DNA from: Rickettsiella endosymbiont of Rhagonycha lignosa
GTDB taxonomy: Bacteria; Pseudomonadota; Gammaproteobacteria; Diplorickettsiales; Diplorickettsiaceae
DNA: 64,000 bases
Assembly: GCF_964031165.1 (NCBI RefSeq)
Contig: NZ_OZ035011.1
Location: forward strand, 1,478,001 to 1,542,000
Direction: 5' to 3'
A program made the position numbers and the translations under genes. The notes under the pieces were generated by a model. That model was not told where the DNA came from. It saw only the letters and a program-made list of their open reading frames with translations, and made no database searches. This document shows, piece after piece, positions 10,916 through 20,295 of this stretch. Each line of letters begins with the position of its first letter. The first letter of the stretch is position 1.

Positions 10916-11365
10916 ATGCCCTCATCAATCATAATTGGATGGAGAGAATGGGTATCTTTACCTGAATTAGGAATTCCTCGTTTGAAAACCAAGGTAGATA
11001 CTGGCGCACGAACCTCAGCTTTACATGCTTGTTGTGTAGAAGTTATTGAAAAAACTCACCTACAAAAGCAAGTATGTTTTATCATACATCCTCAACCAAA
11101 ACGTTTTCCAGAAAAATCTATTAAATGTATTGCTGATTTAATCGATATACGTGAAATTACCGATTCTGGTGGCCATAAGGAAAATCGATGTGTTATTCAA
11201 ACCTCTGTAGTTCTCGGCACAATAAGCTGGCCTATCGAAATTACTTTGACAAGTAGAGACAATATGCGTTTTAGGATGCTGCTAGGTCGAACGGCTTTAG
11301 AACAACGTTTTATCGTTGATCCCACACATTCTTATTTATACAGTAAAAAAACTATAATCCCATGA
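10916..11365 (+). CDS. RimB-like putative retropepsin-type protease (PF05618 family)
   Basis: The frame is open from 10805, but the ATG at 10916, two bases after the sspB stop, gives the family N-terminus [15 protein letters not shown], so that start is chosen (149 aa). The motif [11 protein letters not shown] (28-38) is the retropepsin-like aspartate signature of proteins annotated as ATP-dependent zinc proteases or RimB. It overlaps rimK by 4 bases (ATGA). In Pseudomonas, RimB acts with RimK in glutamate tailing of ribosomal protein S6; a similar role here is inferred from family and neighbour. Confidence 0.88.
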   Translation: MPSSIIIGWREWVSLPELGIPRLKTKVDTGARTSALHACCVEVIEKTHLQKQVCFIIHPQPKRFPEKSIKCIADLIDIREITDSGGHKENRCVIQTSVVLGTISWPIEITLTSRDNMRFRMLLGRTALEQRFIVDPTHSYLYSKKTIIP

Positions 11366-12243
11366 AAATTGCAATTTTATCTCGCCGTCCAAAACTATAT
11401 TCTACGCGTCGTTTGGAGGAAGAAGCTAAGAAAAGAGGGCACCAGGTTAAAATTATTGATACGCTGCGATGTTACATGAACATCACCACACAAAATCCAT
11501 ATATACATTATAAAGGAAAGATCCTTGATAAATTCGATGCAATAATTCCAAGAATTGGAGCTTCAATCACCTTTTATGGCGCTGCATTGGTCAGACAATT
11601 TGAAATGATGGGTGTATTTGTTGCGAATAATTCAATTTCTATTACTAGAGCTCAAGATAAACTCCGTTCCTTACAAATTTTATCTCGAAAAGGAGTAGGT
11701 TTACCTATTACTGGTTTCGCTTATTCTCCTGATGACATTCAGGATCTAATCAGCATGGTAGGTGGTCCGCCTTTAGTCATTAAAATTTTAGAAGGGACAC
11801 AAGGGATTGGAGTGGTACTCGCTGAAACTCAGCAAGCGGCTATTAGTGTTATTGAAGCTTTCTTAGATTTACAAGCCCATATTATGGTTCAAGAATATAT
11901 CAAAGAGGCTAAAGCGGCAGATATTCGTTGTTTTGTAGTTAATGGCAAAGTCATTGCAGCTATGGAGCGGCAAGCAAAATTAGGTGAATTTCGTTCCAAT
12001 ATCCATCGTGGAGGAACTGTGCGACTCGCTAAATTAACAGCTGAAGAACGAGCAACGGCGGTTCGAGCCGCTAAAGTTATTGGTCTCAATATTGCTGGAG
12101 TTGATCTGTTACGATCAAACAGAGGCCCTTTGGTAATGGAAGTAAATTCTTCACCTGGCTTAGAGGGAATAGAAAAGGCCACGCAAAAAAATGTAGCTGA
12201 AATCATTATTAAATCTATCGAAAAAAGATCCAATAAACATTAA
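11362..12243 (+). CDS. rimK: RimK, ribosomal protein S6 glutamate ligase
   Basis: A 293-aa ATP-grasp ligase with the RimK N-terminal start [18 protein letters not shown]. The ATP-grasp core contains [18 protein letters not shown], and the metal- and nucleotide-binding end contains [17 protein letters not shown]. It adds glutamate residues to the C-terminus of ribosomal protein S6. The start overlaps the RimB-like gene by 4 bases, so the two are probably one translation unit. The gap after it carries interspersed repeat copy B. Confidence 0.93.
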   Translation: MKIAILSRRPKLYSTRRLEEEAKKRGHQVKIIDTLRCYMNITTQNPYIHYKGKILDKFDAIIPRIGASITFYGAALVRQFEMMGVFVANNSISITRAQDKLRSLQILSRKGVGLPITGFAYSPDDIQDLISMVGGPPLVIKILEGTQGIGVVLAETQQAAISVIEAFLDLQAHIMVQEYIKEAKAADIRCFVVNGKVIAAMERQAKLGEFRSNIHRGGTVRLAKLTAEERATAVRAAKVIGLNIAGVDLLRSNRGPLVMEVNSSPGLEGIEKATQKNVAEIIIKSIEKRSNKH

Positions 12244-12265
12244 TCTTTAATAACATAATATAGTC

Positions 12266-12356
12266 ACAGCAATTGTATTATTGGCCAATACCACAAAGAA
12301 AATTATGAATTAACAGCAACACGGACAAAAATTCCGATACAAGAGCATAGTTGACT
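12266..12356. repeat. Interspersed repeat, copy B (rimK-rarA gap)
   Basis: Starts CAGCAATTG and contains AATACCACAAA followed about 20 bases later by CAGCAA and GGACAAAAATTC. The same order of blocks is found in copy D (45536-45657). It is a diverged copy without the TGCGAAGA block. Confidence 0.5.
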
Positions 12357-12386
12357 CTGAAATGTTGTCATCGTATAAATCTAGGT

Positions 12387-13685
12387 ATGATTAGCACCGA
12401 AAACCCATACTCTCCCCTCGCTGACCGCTTACGTCCTCGTCATTTAGATGATTTTTTCGGCCAAACTCATTTACTAGGCCCACAAAAAGCTTTACGCCAA
12501 GCTATTCTACAAGGCCAATTGCACTCTATGATTTTATGGGGGCCACCAGGAACAGGAAAAACCACTTTAGCCAAGCTAATCGCAAATCACATACTCGCTC
12601 GATTTGAGTCATTATCTGCATTACAAGCGGGGGTTAAGGAAATCCGTCAAATTGCAGAGCGTACTCAAGCTGCGCTTCATCTTCAGTCACCACAAAAAAC
12701 TTTGTTATTTATTGATGAGATCCATCGTTTTAACAAAGCACAACAAGATGCATTATTACCTTTTGTAGAATCCGGTCTATTTATATTAATTGGTGCTACT
12801 ACAGAAAACCCCTCATTTGAACTTAATAATGCTTTACTCTCACGAACACGTGTGTATGTGTTAAAAAAATTGACTCTAGAGGAAATTACACAAGTCATCG
12901 ATCGTGCACTAATCAACGATATCGATGGATTAGGTAAAAAGAATTTAACGATAGCCTCAGCAGTTAAAAAACAATTAGCGGCTATCGCTGATGGTGATGC
13001 GCGCCAAGTTTTAAATCTTTTAGAAATTGCCAGTGATTTAGCAGAAAATAATATCATTGATATGAGCACATTACAGACAGTCACACAAACTAATTTACGT
13101 CGTTTCGATAAAGGTGGCGAGATTTTTCATGATCAGATTTCTGCTTTACATAAGTCAGTACGGGGATCGGATCCAGATGCTGCACTTTATTGGCTTGCTC
13201 GTATGCTCGATGGAGGCTGTGATCCTTTATATATTGCACGGCGTATACTCCGCATGGCAAGTGAAGATATTGGCAATGCTGATCCACGAGGTTTACAATT
13301 AGCCTTAGGGGCATGGGAAGTTCAAGAACGATTAGGTAGTCCAGAAGGAGAACTTGCTTTAGCGCAAGCCATTGTTTATCTGGCCTGCACAGCAAAAAGT
13401 AATGCCGTTTATACTGCTTTTAATGCCGCTATGAAAGATGCTCAAGAAAAAGGTACTCTTGAAGTGCCTTTACATTTGCGCAATGCCCCCACTCAATTAA
13501 TGCGTAAATTACAATATGGAAAAAAATATCGTTATGCCCATGACGAACCCAATGCTTATGCCGATGGAGAAAACTACTTTCCTGAAGAATTAAAGGATCG
13601 ACAATATTATTTTCCTGTTCCTCGAGGTTTGGAACTTAAAATTGCAGAAAAACTTGCACTATTAAAAAAATCAGAAAAAATATAA
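12387..13685 (+). CDS. rarA: RarA (MgsA), replication-associated recombination AAA+ ATPase
   Basis: The chosen ATG at 12387 gives 432 aa starting MISTENPYSPLADRLRP, as expected for the family; a TTG at 12351 would add 12 residues that overlap the repeat. Walker A GPPGTGKTT is near residues 52-60 and Walker B FIDEIHRF near 107-114. A clamp-loader-like AAA+ fold is followed by the tetramerisation domain. RarA acts at stalled replication forks with SSB. Its C-terminus contains LMRKLQYGKKYRYAHDEPNAY, a conserved family block. No strong ribosome site distinguishes the starts. Confidence 0.92.
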   Translation: MISTENPYSPLADRLRPRHLDDFFGQTHLLGPQKALRQAILQGQLHSMILWGPPGTGKTTLAKLIANHILARFESLSALQAGVKEIRQIAERTQAALHLQSPQKTLLFIDEIHRFNKAQQDALLPFVESGLFILIGATTENPSFELNNALLSRTRVYVLKKLTLEEITQVIDRALINDIDGLGKKNLTIASAVKKQLAAIADGDARQVLNLLEIASDLAENNIIDMSTLQTVTQTNLRRFDKGGEIFHDQISALHKSVRGSDPDAALYWLARMLDGGCDPLYIARRILRMASEDIGNADPRGLQLALGAWEVQERLGSPEGELALAQAIVYLACTAKSNAVYTAFNAAMKDAQEKGTLEVPLHLRNAPTQLMRKLQYGKKYRYAHDEPNAYADGENYFPEELKDRQYYFPVPRGLELKIAEKLALLKKSEKI

Positions 13686-13700
13686 CAAGTGCTTTTAATT

Positions 13701-16700
13701 TTAAGTTTGTTTTTCTAACCAAGCTTTAACAACAATATAATTTATCTTACCACTACCTAATAAGGGCATACTATCCATAAAATATAATCTTCTCGGTAAA
13801 CTTAATTCAGATAATCCCTTTTCTCTAAATGTTTTAATAAGCAAAGGCCGAGTGGCAAGTTTATAATCTGTGATTAAAACAAGTTGTTCTCCTTTTTTAG
13901 CATCTGGAACACTGAGTATTGCATGGTGTTTATCAGGCCATATTTCATAAATTACATTTTCTATGGCTGTTAAAGAAACCATTTCTCCGCTAATTTTTGC
14001 AAAGCGTTTGGCTCTATCTTTTATAGTCAGATACCCTTCTGCATCGACTTCAACAATATCTCCCGTATCATACCATCCATGGCTGGGGGGAATAATTTCA
14101 CCTATCTGCTCCTTACTTAAGTAACCTAACATCACATTAGGACCGGATATTAATAAACGTCCTCCTTGTTTAATTTCAGGAACCGGTTCAATTTCATAAC
14201 GAATACCTGGTAAAAAATTTCCTACTGTACCTGGTTTGTTTTGCATCGGCGTATTAACACAAATAACTGGTGACGCTTCAGTTACACCATAACCTTCAAA
14301 AATACGAATTCCAAATTTTTCCATCCATAATTTACGTGTTTTTTCTTTTAATTTTTCTGCACCAGCAAAAACATAACGTATGCTATAAAAATCATAAGGA
14401 TGCGCATACCGACCATAGCCTGCTAAAAAAGTATCTGCTCCAAACATAATAGTCGCATTACATTCATAAATCATATTAGGAACTTTACGATAATGTAGGG
14501 GAGAAGGATAAATAAAAGCTTTTATTCCATGGTAGATAGGTAAAATGATGCATGCGGTTAATCCAAAAGCATGAAATAATGGTAATGAACTAAAGAAAAT
14601 ATCTCGCTGATTAAAATCCACTTGTGTCGTCATTTGCGCAAGATTAGCTTGTATATTTTTATGACTAAGAACTACTCCTTTAGGTTCACCTTCTGATCCA
14701 GAAGTAAATAAAATAACTGCTGGATCTTGTGGATTAGTTCCTTTTTTTAATTTTTTAAAATAATAATATTGCGGAAATCGACTAAAAAAACTTGCGCGTA
14801 ATTTGTCTTTCCAATTAATTTCTTCTTTTAAATCTTCTAAATAAATAATTTGGATAGATTTTTCGTTTAAGCGGTTAATAACTTGGAACAGATTAGCAAC
14901 TTCAATAAATTTTCTGGAAGTAAGTATACATTTTACTTGTGCAACTTTACAGGCAGAATCTATTTGCAGAGGACCTGCAGTATAATTTAGCAAAGCAGGG
15001 ATTCTACCAAACGCTTGCAACGCAAAAAAACTAACCACTGCACTCGTCATATTAGGCAACAAAAGCCCCACCGTCTCCTGATAGTTGGTGTAACGGCAAA
15101 TATAAGGACCTAAAATAAAACATCGTGTTATTAATTGATTATAATTAATAGCTACTCGTGTAATATCTTCTAATATTTTTGTAGGCCCTTTATGAATTTC
15201 TTTCGCTTCTAATAAAGATTGAAAAAGAGTTTTATTATAATCTGTGCTTCGAAATAACATCTCTACCATCATGTCATAAAGTTGATTACTAATAACTTGT
15301 CTTCTTTTTCGACTACTCATATTAGGATCAACAATAAACTTTCTGGGGGGCAAAATTGAAATATAAATTTTTGGAAACCAACGTATTTGGACTTTACCTC
15401 GTAAACGGGAGAAAGGAGTATATTGCGCCCCTTGTAAACGGATAGGCAGTAAATTAACTTTGGCATGATCAGCAATCAATCCCGGACCTTCATAAAGTTT
15501 CATTAGCGCACCGGTTGTGGTAATTCTTCCTTCCGGAAAAATCACACATTTTTGTCCTTTTTTTACCTCTTTGATTAAAGTCTTGATTGCTAATGGATTT
15601 AATGGGTCTAATTCAAATACTTTAGAAAAATATAAAAAAGGTCGTATCCACCAAATTCGTGATGTAAAACTATTAATCGCGAACAGAAGCTCATCAGGTA
15701 AAAATGCATAAAGTAAAACAACATCTAAAAAAGAAGTGTGATTTGCAACAATAACGACACTTTCACCTGCTTGTTTATAATTCTCAAAGCCACTTAACTT
15801 AACATCATAAAGACATCTTAATATCTTTCGTAAAAGAGGTTTAATCAATCCTTGGGGTATAAGTCTTGTTGCATAAATAGCCAATCCGGTATTAATGATC
15901 CCTAATAATAAAAAAATCTGTATGACACTCAAATCAATTTTAAGTAAAAAAACAATAATGATGCTGGAGATAACAATAAATATTGAATTAATTATATTAT
16001 TAGCGGCAATTGTTCTTGCGCGATGTTCAGTAGCAGTATCTGTTTGAATTAAGGTATATAAAGGCACAGCATAAACGCCACCACTCACAGAAAGTCCAAA
16101 CAAATCTATGCATATTCTCCAATGAGTTAATGAATTAAAAAAACCTGAAAAATTAGTCAGTTTTTCAGAGTTATGGAGTAAATGGTTGGAAGCAAAATAA
16201 AGATCAATAATAAAAATACTCATCAGCCAGAGACTCATGGGTATCCATTTCATACTTATTCTATCTTTCAATAAACGATTACAAACTAATGAACCACAAG
16301 CAACACCCACGGTAAAAATAATTAAAAAAAGTGTCACTACACTAGCATCAGCTTGCAGAATATTCTTAGTAAAACTAGGAAACTGAGTTAGAAACGTAGC
16401 GCCAATTAACCAAAACCAAGAAATTGCGAGTATTCCTAAGAAAACCTTTTTTTCAGTTTTTACTTGCTTAATTATCTGTAATGAGGCTTTAATAAAATGC
16501 AAGTTTAACTTTAAATTCGGGTTGGCTTTATCAGTAACCGGAATGTAAAAACTGGCAAACAAACCCAGCCCCGCAATAGAGATTATGACTATTGAAATCT
16601 CTCTTAGATCAGTATGATTAGCAATTAACAATCCACCTAAGATAGTTCCAATCAAGATCGCAATAAACGTGCTAGCCTCTACTAATGCATTGCCGGCGAT

Positions 16701-17144
16701 TAACTGATTTTTTTCTAAAAGATCAGGTAAAATAGCATATTTTATAGGTCCAAAAAAAGTTGAATGCATGCCCATAATAAATAATACTAACATCAATAAA
16801 CTTACTGAATGAAGATAAAACCCTAAGCTTGCCAATAACATAAATAAGCATTCGAAGCCTTTAATTATTATTGTTAAGTATCTTTTGCTTAGTTTATCGG
16901 CCAATTGCCCTGCAAATGCTGAAAAAAGGAAAAAAGGTAAAATAAATAATCCAGCCGCTAAGGTTACTGAAAGCTGTTGCAACAATAGAGATTGCGTGAT
17001 GAGTTGGTAAGTAATTAAAATAATTAGCGCGTTTTTAAAGACATTATCATTAAATGCGCCCAAAAATTGAACTAATAACAAAGGTAAAAATCGTCGATTT
17101 TTTAGTAAAGAAAACTGAGTGAATACGGGCATAAACCCTCTCAT
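13701..17144 (-). CDS. aas: LplT-Aas fusion: lysophospholipid transporter, acyltransferase and acyl-ACP synthetase
   Basis: A 1147-aa protein with three parts. Residues about 1-430 form a 12-helix MFS transporter (LplT-like). A PlsC-type acyltransferase follows with His469-x4-Asp474 (NHTSFLD) and FPEGR at 536-540. A C-terminal AMP-forming acyl-ACP synthetase has the P-loop TSGSEGEPKG (814-823). Together they flip lysophospholipids inward and re-acylate them. In E. coli lplT and aas are separate adjacent genes. The start could also be Met5. It converges on rarA with a 15-base gap. Confidence 0.93.
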   Translation of the reverse strand: MRGFMPVFTQFSLLKNRRFLPLLLVQFLGAFNDNVFKNALIILITYQLITQSLLLQQLSVTLAAGLFILPFFLFSAFAGQLADKLSKRYLTIIIKGFECLFMLLASLGFYLHSVSLLMLVLFIMGMHSTFFGPIKYAILPDLLEKNQLIAGNALVEASTFIAILIGTILGGLLIANHTDLREISIVIISIAGLGLFASFYIPVTDKANPNLKLNLHFIKASLQIIKQVKTEKKVFLGILAISWFWLIGATFLTQFPSFTKNILQADASVVTLFLIIFTVGVACGSLVCNRLLKDRISMKWIPMSLWLMSIFIIDLYFASNHLLHNSEKLTNFSGFFNSLTHWRICIDLFGLSVSGGVYAVPLYTLIQTDTATEHRARTIAANNIINSIFIVISSIIIVFLLKIDLSVIQIFLLLGIINTGLAIYATRLIPQGLIKPLLRKILRCLYDVKLSGFENYKQAGESVVIVANHTSFLDVVLLYAFLPDELLFAINSFTSRIWWIRPFLYFSKVFELDPLNPLAIKTLIKEVKKGQKCVIFPEGRITTTGALMKLYEGPGLIADHAKVNLLPIRLQGAQYTPFSRLRGKVQIRWFPKIYISILPPRKFIVDPNMSSRKRRQVISNQLYDMMVEMLFRSTDYNKTLFQSLLEAKEIHKGPTKILEDITRVAINYNQLITRCFILGPYICRYTNYQETVGLLLPNMTSAVVSFFALQAFGRIPALLNYTAGPLQIDSACKVAQVKCILTSRKFIEVANLFQVINRLNEKSIQIIYLEDLKEEINWKDKLRASFFSRFPQYYYFKKLKKGTNPQDPAVILFTSGSEGEPKGVVLSHKNIQANLAQMTTQVDFNQRDIFFSSLPLFHAFGLTACIILPIYHGIKAFIYPSPLHYRKVPNMIYECNATIMFGADTFLAGYGRYAHPYDFYSIRYVFAGAEKLKEKTRKLWMEKFGIRIFEGYGVTEASPVICVNTPMQNKPGTVGNFLPGIRYEIEPVPEIKQGGRLLISGPNVMLGYLSKEQIGEIIPPSHGWYDTGDIVEVDAEGYLTIKDRAKRFAKISGEMVSLTAIENVIYEIWPDKHHAILSVPDAKKGEQLVLITDYKLATRPLLIKTFREKGLSELSLPRRLYFMDSMPLLGSGKINYIVVKAWLEKQT

Positions 17145-17437
17145 GAGGCCTATTAACGCCTCTTCTAAAAAAAATTTTACTAGTATAACATACGAAACAT
17201 GCTTATTTTTAAATCTATTTTTCTAAAGCTGAAGAGATTTTAATTCAAGTTAACAAAATTAACTCCCCACCAAAAACTAAATAAAATAACTTATGTTTAT
17301 TGAATGCAAGCTTTAGCTGTAATGAATAGACCAGTTGATATTAATCGATTGCGCAGGTATTATCCTTACCCGCAGTTGGTGCAAGTTTTTGCTTTATAGA
17401 GTGACTTAAGCCAACTCTAACGTAAGTTGATGGGTTA

Positions 17438-17514
17438 CGGGGTATAGCGCAGTCTGGTAGCGCGCCTGCTTTGGGAGCAGGATGTCGGGGGTTCGAATCC
17501 CTCTACCCCGACCA
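17438..17514 (+). tRNA. tRNA-Pro (anticodon TGG)
   Basis: A 77-base cloverleaf. The acceptor CGGGGTA pairs with TACCCCG, A is the discriminator and CCA is encoded. The anticodon stem-loop CTGCTTTGGGAGCAG gives TGG, and the T-loop is TTCGAAT. First tRNA of a Pro-Arg-His-(island)-Lys cluster. Confidence 0.96.
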
Positions 17515-17729
17515 AATTTTTTGTAGTTATACTTAATTTTAATCATTAAAACCAATGATTTATTATATCAATTAAGTAAGATGGATATCTTGATATTATT
17601 TTTAGCCTTACTAAAACACTCAAGGATACAACAACTTACATAAGCATATTATAGAAATTTAGTTTTAGATTTTTAAGAAACAGGCCTTGTTATTTAAACT
17701 TTTATTATAAGATAATAATTTTCAGGAAA

Positions 17730-17806
17730 GCGCCTGTAGCTCATCTGGATAGAGCATCGGCCTTCTAAGCCGAGGGTAGCAGGTTCGAGTCCTGCCAGGC
17801 GCACCA
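17730..17806 (+). tRNA. tRNA-Arg (anticodon TCT)
   Basis: A 77-base cloverleaf. The acceptor GCGCCTG pairs with CAGGCGC, A is the discriminator and CCA is encoded. The anticodon stem-loop CGGCCTTCTAAGCCG gives TCT, reading AGA and AGG. Confidence 0.96.
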
Positions 17807-17832
17807 ATTCCTAATGAATTCTTATGTTTAAT

Positions 17833-17909
17833 GGTGGACGTAGCTCAGTTGGTAGAGCCCCGGATTGTGATTCCGGTTGTCGTGGGTTCGATCCCCATCG
17901 TTCACCCCA
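17833..17909 (+). tRNA. tRNA-His (anticodon GTG), integration target
   Basis: Acceptor GTGGACG pairs with CGTTCAC, with an extra 5' G as required for His tRNAs, discriminator C and encoded CCA. The anticodon stem-loop CGGATTGTGATTCCG gives GTG. Its last 33 bases, plus five T, recur perfectly at 20829-20866, which marks this gene as the attachment site of a genomic island. The gene itself is intact. Confidence 0.96.
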
Positions 17910-17914
17910 TTTTT
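17877..17914. repeat. Island attachment repeat, tRNA-His side (attL-like)
   Basis: A 38-base stretch covering the T-arm, acceptor 3' strand and CCA of tRNA-His plus TTTTT. It is identical to 20829-20866. Repeats of a tRNA 3' end at this length are the usual product of tyrosine-recombinase integration. Confidence 0.88.
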
Positions 17915-18095
17915 CAAGGGTTGTCCTGCCGAGTGTACCAATTTTGTACCAGTCACATGACCCGCGGTTTCTTTTAGACGATCAAATTCGAGTGAGTCGC
18001 TATGCTCACGAAAAATTTCGGCCATCGTGTCACCGAAATTTGTTCGCATTACGCGACTATCATTAGGTCGCGACCGTCCGGCGTCCGACGCGCAC

Positions 18096-18291
18096 TCATC
18101 CCCTAGCGGGATTCCTGCCCGCGTCTCCCATTAAGTGCGCATAGCGTTGTACCGTTTCGTAAGAAGACCAACCGCTCCTGTCTCTGTAGCTAGTATAAGG
18201 GTTACATTACATGCCAAGATGCCCAGGTATGACGTAAATCATACCAACGAAAGTTGCTTAGTCCTGCACGCTTTAAAGCCTTACGCCACGC
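18096..18291 (-). pseudogene. Tyrosine recombinase (phage-type integrase) C-terminal remnant
   Basis: Translating the minus strand from 18291 gives AWRKALKRAG, then YDLRHTWASWHV, the Arg-His-x-x-Trp box of tyrosine recombinases. After a stretch with two stop codons and a frameshift, a second frame from 18176 gives SGWSSYETVQRYAHLMGD, which contains the catalytic-tyrosine region (RYAHL). The N-terminal part is not found, since the frame is closed upstream by TGA. The gene is therefore truncated and dead. Its position beside the tRNA-His repeat fits an integrase that once targeted that tRNA. Confidence 0.85.
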
Positions 18292-18572
18292 AGCGGTAGC
18301 TCAGGCTGTTATGCTTTGAGGAATGACTTTATTGATTATAATTCTCATATTATCCATTATTATCTATGTGTTTTAAGTGATAGTTAAAAATTAACACAGG
18401 TATATTTGAAGGATTACAAGATGATTTTTGGAATTAAAAAAATTTATCATTCTATAAATTATTTAAATAATATTTAATTCTCTAATAAAAAATTAAGCTC
18501 AAAAAATCCTTAAACTTTTTTAGGTAGCTCTAATTACTTCTTTGTAAATGATAGATTAGCTTTGTTCTACTG

Positions 18573-19292
18573 CTATTTATTCATTTTTTGGATATTATCA
18601 TTTGATACTTGTAATTTCTCTACTATCTCTTTTAGGGCGGAAAATCCATTCATGGATGCTGGAAATCCACAATAGGGAATTAAGTGCATCAGAAGGTTTT
18701 TTATATCTTTTTCATTACATACTTTTTCATCCAATATTGATCTTAATATTATTTTTACTTTCTCTTGACAACCCAAACTTACCTGCATCGATAAAGAAAT
18801 AAATTTTTCATTTCTTGATGTTAAAAATATTTTTTTATCTTTTTTTAAATCAATAATATTCTTAATGTTCTTAATCATCTCTTCATTATAGTTTAACATT
18901 GCTAAAACTGAACATAAAGCGTTGGTTCCTTTTTCTTTAGGTATTGCACCACATAATTCTCCTGTCTTTCTTAAAAGAAATATAGTTGTGTCTATATCTC
19001 CTCCTGTATGAAAAAAACCCTTAAGATGTATTTCAGCCTGCTCTTCTTTTTTAAGCGCCATTAAGGATGAAATTGTTATCAAACTTTTTTCATTCAAAGT
19101 TAATCCAGGCATATTCCAAAAATAACCATACCCGATTTCTAAGACTGTTCTGGAAAAATTATTATCTAATTTTCCCAGCCGATTGAAAAGTTGAGCACTA
19201 GTTTTTCTTCCATAAAGATGCTTAACTATATTTTTTCCAGATCTTAGCATATATGTTAATGTTAATTTTTTATTCGAAATGAAATTCAACAT
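18573..19292 (-). CDS. Tandem carboxymuconolactone-decarboxylase-like (AhpD-fold) protein
   Basis: Two CMD-like halves can be seen. The first contains NMPGLTLNEKSLITISSLMA and EIHLKGFFHTGG; the second ends LIPYCGFPASMNGFSALKEI, very like the family's Y-x-GFP-x2 block. Such proteins include gamma-carboxymuconolactone decarboxylases and AhpD-type peroxidase partners. No CxxC is visible, so the decarboxylase-like branch is favoured; the substrate is unknown. The frame is open to 19391, but that start would overlap the upstream gene by 68 bases and add a hydrophobic shadow sequence. The ATG at 19292 (239 aa) is preferred, and 19250 is possible. It lies inside the tRNA-His island. Confidence 0.7.
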   Translation of the reverse strand: MLNFISNKKLTLTYMLRSGKNIVKHLYGRKTSAQLFNRLGKLDNNFSRTVLEIGYGYFWNMPGLTLNEKSLITISSLMALKKEEQAEIHLKGFFHTGGDIDTTIFLLRKTGELCGAIPKEKGTNALCSVLAMLNYNEEMIKNIKNIIDLKKDKKIFLTSRNEKFISLSMQVSLGCQEKVKIILRSILDEKVCNEKDIKNLLMHLIPYCGFPASMNGFSALKEIVEKLQVSNDNIQKMNK

Positions 19293-19323
19293 TAAATTAA
19301 TTAATGTTAGATTGTAGTAAAAT

Positions 19324-20295
19324 TTATTTCCTATTACATAGAGAAAAAGAAGATAAAGCAGAATTATTAAGATCCTTAGGCAGATCACCATGTCGCTTTA
19401 CTGATTCCTTTAAACGCTCAGTACAAGCTAGTTTTCTTAGATTATTTATAATTTCTAATTCTTCCTTTGGGGCTTCTTTCAATAAAGGAAATTTATGATA
19501 TAAGCTAATTTGGCGTTGCAATGCCTTACATAACTCTTGCAGATTCCCTGTTCTATTATTTACTATGTGATATTCTGTATCGTATTCAACAGCAATTCCT
19601 TGACTAATCATTTCGAGTTGATGAATTGACTTTTCTACTTCTAAAGCCATTTCATCACCTTCCGTAAGAGATTCAGCGCTCTTTCTTTCTTCTAAAATTC
19701 TTTTAACAGATACCGCTCGGTTAACGATCATTAAACGAGTAAGCATACAAGGCCCCAAAAAATCTAATAATGTAAAAAGACCGGACGTATGATATGGTAC
19801 TCCAATTCTTAAATGCGGAAGGAAAATAGTTGTCGTATCCGGATATTGCCACACAACTTGTTTGCATTTAAGTGCCAATTCAACCCCAGCCCCGATAAGG
19901 GATCGGTCAATAATAGCTTTTGTCGGCACTAAATCCAAATTACCAAGTGTTTGTGATAAAAGTACAAAAGGGCTGTTATCATGCAAAGGATCAAGATCAT
20001 CTGGTAACATAAGCTCTGGTAAGTAAGAGCCCGCGCATGCTATATCTTTACTTGCTATATCAAATTCTATAATAAGCTCTTTTATATTAGAACTGTTATA
20101 AACACCTTTTTTGAAATCTTCCAAAAACTTCGTTGCTTCCTTTACGATCTTTAAAGTTAAAGTGTTCTTTTTATAGGGATTGCTAAAAATTAATTTTGCT
20201 GCTCCTCCTATGAATTTTATATCAACTTTTCCTGCCCCATACCCTATAATATTTTTTGTAGTTGTTGAAAAAAATCTCGATATACCTATATACAT
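19324..20295 (-). CDS. Divergent crotonase-fold (enoyl-CoA hydratase/isomerase-like) protein
   Basis: A 323-aa protein. The oxyanion-hole segment DIACAGSYLPEL (84-95) and the second signature LIGAGVELALKC (133-144) match the crotonase fold. Glu139 aligns with crotonase Glu144, but the second catalytic glutamate is replaced by His161 in FLPHLRIG, so classical hydratase activity is doubtful. The C-terminal 100 residues are helical and not recognised. AAGGAT lies 8 bases before the ATG. With the adjacent CMD-like gene it forms the cargo of the tRNA-His island; a shared metabolic step is inferred only from adjacency. Confidence 0.7.
   Translation of the reverse strand: MYIGISRFFSTTTKNIIGYGAGKVDIKFIGGAAKLIFSNPYKKNTLTLKIVKEATKFLEDFKKGVYNSSNIKELIIEFDIASKDIACAGSYLPELMLPDDLDPLHDNSPFVLLSQTLGNLDLVPTKAIIDRSLIGAGVELALKCKQVVWQYPDTTTIFLPHLRIGVPYHTSGLFTLLDFLGPCMLTRLMIVNRAVSVKRILEERKSAESLTEGDEMALEVEKSIHQLEMISQGIAVEYDTEYHIVNNRTGNLQELCKALQRQISLYHKFPLLKEAPKEELEIINNLRKLACTERLKESVKRHGDLPKDLNNSALSSFSLCNRK

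Noticed and set aside
17824-18066. Open frames on both strands across tRNA-His (80 and 73 codons)
   Set aside because: They include the antisense or sense reading of the tRNA (the familiar DRTHDN-type translation) and lack ribosome sites. The part beyond the tRNA might be an integrase tail but could not be assigned.
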